Of a stretch of 9,935 nt of DNA, positions 8,201 to 9,935 are shown piece by piece. The stretch comes from an uncultured Veillonella sp. GTDB taxonomy: Bacteria > Bacillota > Negativicutes > Veillonellales > Veillonellaceae. Every line of letters begins with the position of its first letter. Positions within the stretch are counted from its first letter, which is position 1. The notes beneath the pieces were generated by a model. It saw only the letters and a list, made by a program, of their open reading frames with translations. It did no database searches and was not told where the DNA came from. Where the stretch lies: contig NZ_CAJZFD010000063.1 in the NCBI RefSeq assembly GCF_915069625.1, positions 1-9,935 of the forward strand, read 5' to 3'. The position numbers and the translations under genes were made by a program.

Positions 8201-9063
8201 ACTCTCGTCCTCAAACATTCTCTGACTTGGTTCGTATCTCTGGTTTCTCTCATGGTACAAACGTATGGCTCGATAATGCGCAAGACCTCATTAAAAATGG
8301 TACTTGTAAATTGAACGAAGCCATTTCTACCCGTGACGACGTAATGAACTTCTTAATCCATCGCGGTATGGATAGAAAGCATAGCTTCTTCGTAATGGAA
8401 AACGTGCGTAAAGGGAAGGGCATTGAAAAACGGAATAAACAAGGTCAAGCGACGACTGAGTTTGAAGCAGAAATGCGGGAAAACAATATTCCTGAATGGT
8501 TTATTGAATCTTGTAAGAAGATTTCCTATCTATTCCCACGGGCCCATGCGGTAGCCTATGTTATGATGGCGTTCCGTATAGCCTGGTTTAAAGTGTACCA
8601 TCCATTGGCTTTCTATGCTGCCTACTTCTCCATTCGGGCGAAGGCCTTTGATTTGCGTATTATGACGGGAGACCTTAAAACGCAAATGACTGAGTTCAAT
8701 CGTATTAAAGCTCTTGATCGCGCCGCCAGTCCTAAAGATAAGGACCTTATGAGTGCCTTAGAAGTATCTATGGAAATGTACCAACGGGGTTATCGTTTTG
8801 TTAATGTAGATATTCAACACTCTGAAGCAAGACGTTTTAGCATTAAAGATGGTGCTCTATTACCGCCATTCTTGGCTATTGATTCCTTAGGTGAAACAGT
8901 AGCTGATGCTATCGTAGCTGAACGAGAAGAACGTCCGTTTACATCTTTAAAAGACTTGCAACGTCGTTGTAAAGTATCTAACACCATCATTGATCTAATG
9001 AAAGAACTTAAATGCTGTGGTGAATTACCAGAAGACGAACAAATGTCACTCTTTGGGGCATAA
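5272..9063 (+). CDS. polC: PolC-type DNA polymerase III alpha subunit lacking the embedded exonuclease domain
   Basis: This 1263-residue replicative polymerase has, in order: an unusual N-terminal region (1-105), an acidic and Ser/Thr/Lys-rich linker (about 106-215), an OB fold (about 220-325), a PHP domain from Arg336 (HLHT 340-343, TDHGVVQ with D373/H374, Glu399, DVH 553-555), and the palm with GSRGSVGSS (698-706). A four-cysteine zinc module follows (C726, C729, C751, C754). Catalytic aspartates are D780 and D782 in PDIDLNF and D905 in KLDILGHDD. The C terminus ends with QMSLF (1257-1261), a beta-clamp-binding motif. The 123-residue spacing from D782 to D905 equals that recalled for Geobacillus PolC (D975 to D1098). 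Usual PolC is about 1430-1440 residues with a DnaQ-like 3'-5' exonuclease inside PHP. Here residues 403-428 are only a linker with KKKKKEKDKR (418-427), so synthesis should be intact but intrinsic proofreading absent. A second small oddity is an insert at about 1051-1062. It is the last gene of the cluster. Confidence 0.95.
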   Translation: MKVRYRVVPKQNKKSSFYVNCHSQHVTIQAADSAFSTLLSLRERLSAWYKEKNIYFDNIPTNTDTACCFAWKVDTETGEGLDTYYYGGGCGAGEWIEAAEAQREAEEAKNKVPRGKSFAGYDQEDEYDDVDEDDFAPFVEAVELGYFNNSPVVVSRSNQTAAASSNSDTVAAVSSTPKTSKGFAHKSTTKSTAKGSEGDSKYPRRAPKDAPTDEGMILGPKIEGVTSKIMGTLDTPSVIFEGVFVGLDKRDTKTGKSIVNGSIVDDTNSIKFIKFTNSPEEGDALLKQLKGLQRVRVQGSVSFDDRFDKDYILSIRSIEAMETNSVERTENRPDSRVELHLHTKMSDKDALVSVKDLFKTVKKWGHPAVAITDHGVVQAFPEAQALGKELGVKVIYGVEGYLIDDEIVARDEEPVVDKKKKKEKDKRYHIILLAKNMVGLRNLYKMISISHLEHYKVRPRLPRSVIEEHREGIIIGSACEAGELMQSIVRGATKEELLEIASFYDYLEIQPHTNNMFLVRKGLMPDEQALIDMNKTVIELGDALNKPVCATCDVHYLTPEEKIYREIMLTACGYPDADEQPDLHLRTTDEMLASFPYLSEEKAYEVVVTNTRAINDSIEDIKPVPDGTYSPKIEGADEAFTEMCYRNAKAIYGDPLPRVVQERLDYELDCIISNGYGVLYYIAHKLVKKSLDDGYLVGSRGSVGSSFAATMSEITEVNPLPPHYVCPNCKHSEFFEKGEYAGGFDLPRKDCPECGHALQTNGHDIPFAIFLGFEGDKVPDIDLNFSGDYQAKAHKYTEELFGRDNVFKAGTIGTIADKTAFGYVKKYAEIRDIQARSGFFEHLAKGFTNVKNTTGQHPGGIMVCPRDMDVHHFTPIQHPANKKESGVLTTHFDYHSIEGRMTKLDILGHDDPTIIRMLEDLTGIDAKTIPFDDPKTLSLFSSTEGIGLTPEQLQGDQVASLAVPECGTKFVRGMLEDSRPQTFSDLVRISGFSHGTNVWLDNAQDLIKNGTCKLNEAISTRDDVMNFLIHRGMDRKHSFFVMENVRKGKGIEKRNKQGQATTEFEAEMRENNIPEWFIESCKKISYLFPRAHAVAYVMMAFRIAWFKVYHPLAFYAAYFSIRAKAFDLRIMTGDLKTQMTEFNRIKALDRAASPKDKDLMSALEVSMEMYQRGYRFVNVDIQHSEARRFSIKDGALLPPFLAIDSLGETVADAIVAEREERPFTSLKDLQRRCKVSNTIIDLMKELKCCGELPEDEQMSLFGA

Positions 9064-9090
9064 TAAAACACAAGATAAAACTTAAATACA

Positions 9091-9133
9091 AAATAAGCAC
9101 TATATCCAAAATTGGATATAGTGCTTATTTTTC
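9091..9133 (+). terminator. Rho-independent terminator of the comEA-polC operon
   Basis: Bases 9091-9108 pair perfectly with 9113-9130 (18 bp, loop AAAT), followed by TTTC after the T-rich 3' arm (TTATTTTTC). It begins 28 bases after the tandem TAA stops of polC. The A-rich start of the left arm gives a matching T run on the minus strand, so it could work in both directions, though no minus-strand gene ends here. Confidence 0.9.
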
Positions 9134-9139
9134 TATATT

Positions 9140-9168
9140 TTGCTAAAATACAATTAATAATTAATAAT
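9140..9168 (+). promoter_or_regulatory. Candidate promoter for the small downstream gene pair
   Basis: TTGCTA (9140-9145) and AATAAT (9163-9168) are spaced 17 bases apart, just after the operon terminator. They would start a transcript about 25 bases before the ATG at 9201. An alternative -10 is TATAAC at 9178. The region is so AT-rich that chance matches are easy. The main support is that a strong terminator separates these genes from polC, so they need a promoter of their own. Confidence 0.3.
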
Positions 9169-9200
9169 GTTACCCACTATAACTATACTACGAGGAGAAA

Positions 9201-9581
9201 ATGATTTTTCTTTTTTTAACATTAATGGCTGTTATTACAGTAGTAGTTCTAGCTAAATCAAAAGAAATATATTTTGTATCTGCTTCTTTTAAAAGAAGTA
9301 AATCTTTTTTATTTATACAAATCTTCCAAGTTTTAGTAATTTATTTAAGTTTAATTTTTGCTGATTATAGTAATAAAATATTTGCTATAGTTCTATTCTT
9401 AGTATCTATATCCGAAATGCTTAAATTGGTTTATTTGAAGAAGATTGTAAATAAAGAGATTAATAAAGAAACCAATATGCCTTATAAATTAACTGATGTT
9501 ATTAGTAGATTAAATATCTATAGTCGAATTATCTTTATTATTGTACTCAATACTTTTGCTAATTTTCTTTTATTTAAGTAG
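9201..9581 (+). CDS. Small hypothetical membrane protein with four predicted helices
   Basis: I do not recognise this 126-residue protein. Hydrophobic segments at about 1-18, 36-54, 59-79 and 108-125 suggest four membrane spans. A polar, lysine-rich stretch (80-107, with LKKIVNKEINKE) lies between the third and fourth spans. By the positive-inside rule that loop would face the cytoplasm. No catalytic motif, cysteine pair or lipobox is visible. The start is supported by GAGGAG (9192-9197) only three bases before the ATG, which is close but acceptable. Codon use is far more AT-rich than in polC, which may reflect a membrane protein under weak constraint or an acquired gene. It lies after a strong terminator and 28 bases before a second small gene, so the two probably share a transcript. 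That it is a real gene is likely from its length and hydrophobic pattern; its function is unknown. Confidence 0.65.
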   Translation: MIFLFLTLMAVITVVVLAKSKEIYFVSASFKRSKSFLFIQIFQVLVIYLSLIFADYSNKIFAIVLFLVSISEMLKLVYLKKIVNKEINKETNMPYKLTDVISRLNIYSRIIFIIVLNTFANFLLFK

Positions 9582-9609
9582 ATTTTTCTGATAAAGGGAG
9601 TGTTAGGAA

Positions 9610-9819
9610 ATGATAAATAAGCATAAAAATCAATCTGTCGAAATAGAATTTTGGGACATTGAGCCTGAGGATGTGCCTGAGTTAGAAGAATCCGATATTC
9701 CAGGTGTATATTTTAACGAATTCCGAGAATATGTTGATGAAGAAGGAAATGTGCTATCACCATCAGATCTCGATGCAATACGATATAAAGATGATTACGA
9801 GGACGATTATTATAGGTAA
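9610..9819 (+). CDS. Small, very acidic hypothetical protein
   Basis: I do not recognise this 69-residue protein. It has 22 Asp or Glu residues against six Lys or Arg, and six tyrosines, ending in DDYEDDYYR. After a short basic start (MINKHK) it shows EIEFWDIEPEDVPELEESD (11-29), a middle PGVYFNEFREYVDEEGNVL (31-49) and an SPSDLDAIRY stretch. No membrane segment or signal peptide is present, so it should be cytoplasmic. The ribosome binding site is AAAGGGAG (9593-9600), nine bases before the ATG; AGGA at 9605 is too close to serve. It follows the membrane protein gene by 28 bases and its stop is three bases before the terminator stem, which fits a two-gene transcript. Compact composition and good signals at both ends support a real gene. 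A DNA-mimic or inhibitor role would be speculation from charge alone. Confidence 0.65.
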   Translation: MINKHKNQSVEIEFWDIEPEDVPELEESDIPGVYFNEFREYVDEEGNVLSPSDLDAIRYKDDYEDDYYR

Positions 9820-9852
9820 AAAAGGTGTCATCAAATGATGACACCTCTTTTT
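9818..9852. terminator. Bidirectional Rho-independent terminator
   Basis: Bases 9823-9832 (AGGTGTCATC) pair perfectly with 9837-9846 around an AAAT loop. The plus strand continues CTTTTT (9847-9852), and six A's at 9818-9823 give a T run on the minus strand. It ends the small-gene transcript and could also serve a minus-strand gene entering from the right, though no such gene can be confirmed here. Confidence 0.88.
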
Positions 9853-9935
9853 GAAAGTTTTGCAGTTCCCCAAAAGGTTAACAATAATGTTACCATATGA
9901 CCCATGCACTGTTTCCAGCAATTTGTTATAGCAAC
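9853..9935. other. Right-edge intergenic sequence with an imperfect inverted repeat
   Basis: These 83 bases contain no supportable gene. GGTTAACAATAATGTTACC (9876-9894) is an imperfect inverted repeat: GGT/ACC ends and an inner TAACA/TGTTA pair that are slightly out of register. ATGs at 9897 and 9905 open reading frames that run off the window, but neither has a ribosome binding site. A minus-strand frame is also open to the edge. All are too short to judge. Confidence 0.3.

Noticed and set aside
9853..9935. A minus-strand gene end or plus-strand gene start at the right edge.
   Set aside because: Frames open to the edge exist on both strands, but they are under 35 codons in the supported part, have no start signal, and two of them run into or through the terminator.
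1..9935. CRISPR array, tRNA, rRNA, insertion sequence, prophage or defence system.
   Set aside because: I saw no regularly spaced repeats, cloverleaf sequences, terminal inverted repeats with a transposase, integrase, or recognisable defence protein; the window is mostly housekeeping genes.

Overview
The window looks like a chromosomal housekeeping region of a low-GC Firmicute. A Gram-positive-type replicative polymerase, PolC, is encoded directly behind the competence genes comEA and comEC and the clamp-loader gene holA. The AT-rich composition, strong AGGAGG-type ribosome binding sites and overall protein flavour suggest a Negativicute such as Veillonella. That placement is an inference; no 16S rRNA or other lineage marker is present.

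Layout. Bases 1-190 hold a hairpin terminator and the 3' flank of a minus-strand M29 aminopeptidase gene (191-1420). A 111-base divergent spacer follows, carrying a T-tailed hairpin. Four plus-strand genes then run almost without gaps: comEA (1532-2101), comEC (2127-4280), holA (4292-5269) and polC (5272-9063). This block ends at an 18-bp-stem terminator (9091-9133). After it comes a short AT-rich unit of two unrecognised genes, a small four-helix membrane protein (9201-9581) and a very acidic 69-residue protein (9610-9819), closed by a bidirectional terminator (9823-9852). The last 83 bases hold no supportable gene.

How the genes fit together. ComEA binds double-stranded DNA at the cell surface and ComEC is the membrane channel for the incoming strand, so the first half of the operon is DNA uptake. 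HolA (delta, the clamp-loader wrench) and PolC (the replicative polymerase) are core replisome subunits. Putting all four on one probable transcript links uptake genes to chromosome replication.

Most notable points. PolC keeps all its polymerase and PHP motifs but has no 3'-5' exonuclease domain: the place in the PHP domain where that domain normally sits holds only a short lysine-rich linker. ComEC ends in a shortened domain that still resembles the first strands of the usual metallo-beta-lactamase-like domain but lacks its metal-binding motif. I found no CRISPR array, insertion sequence, tRNA, rRNA or defence system.
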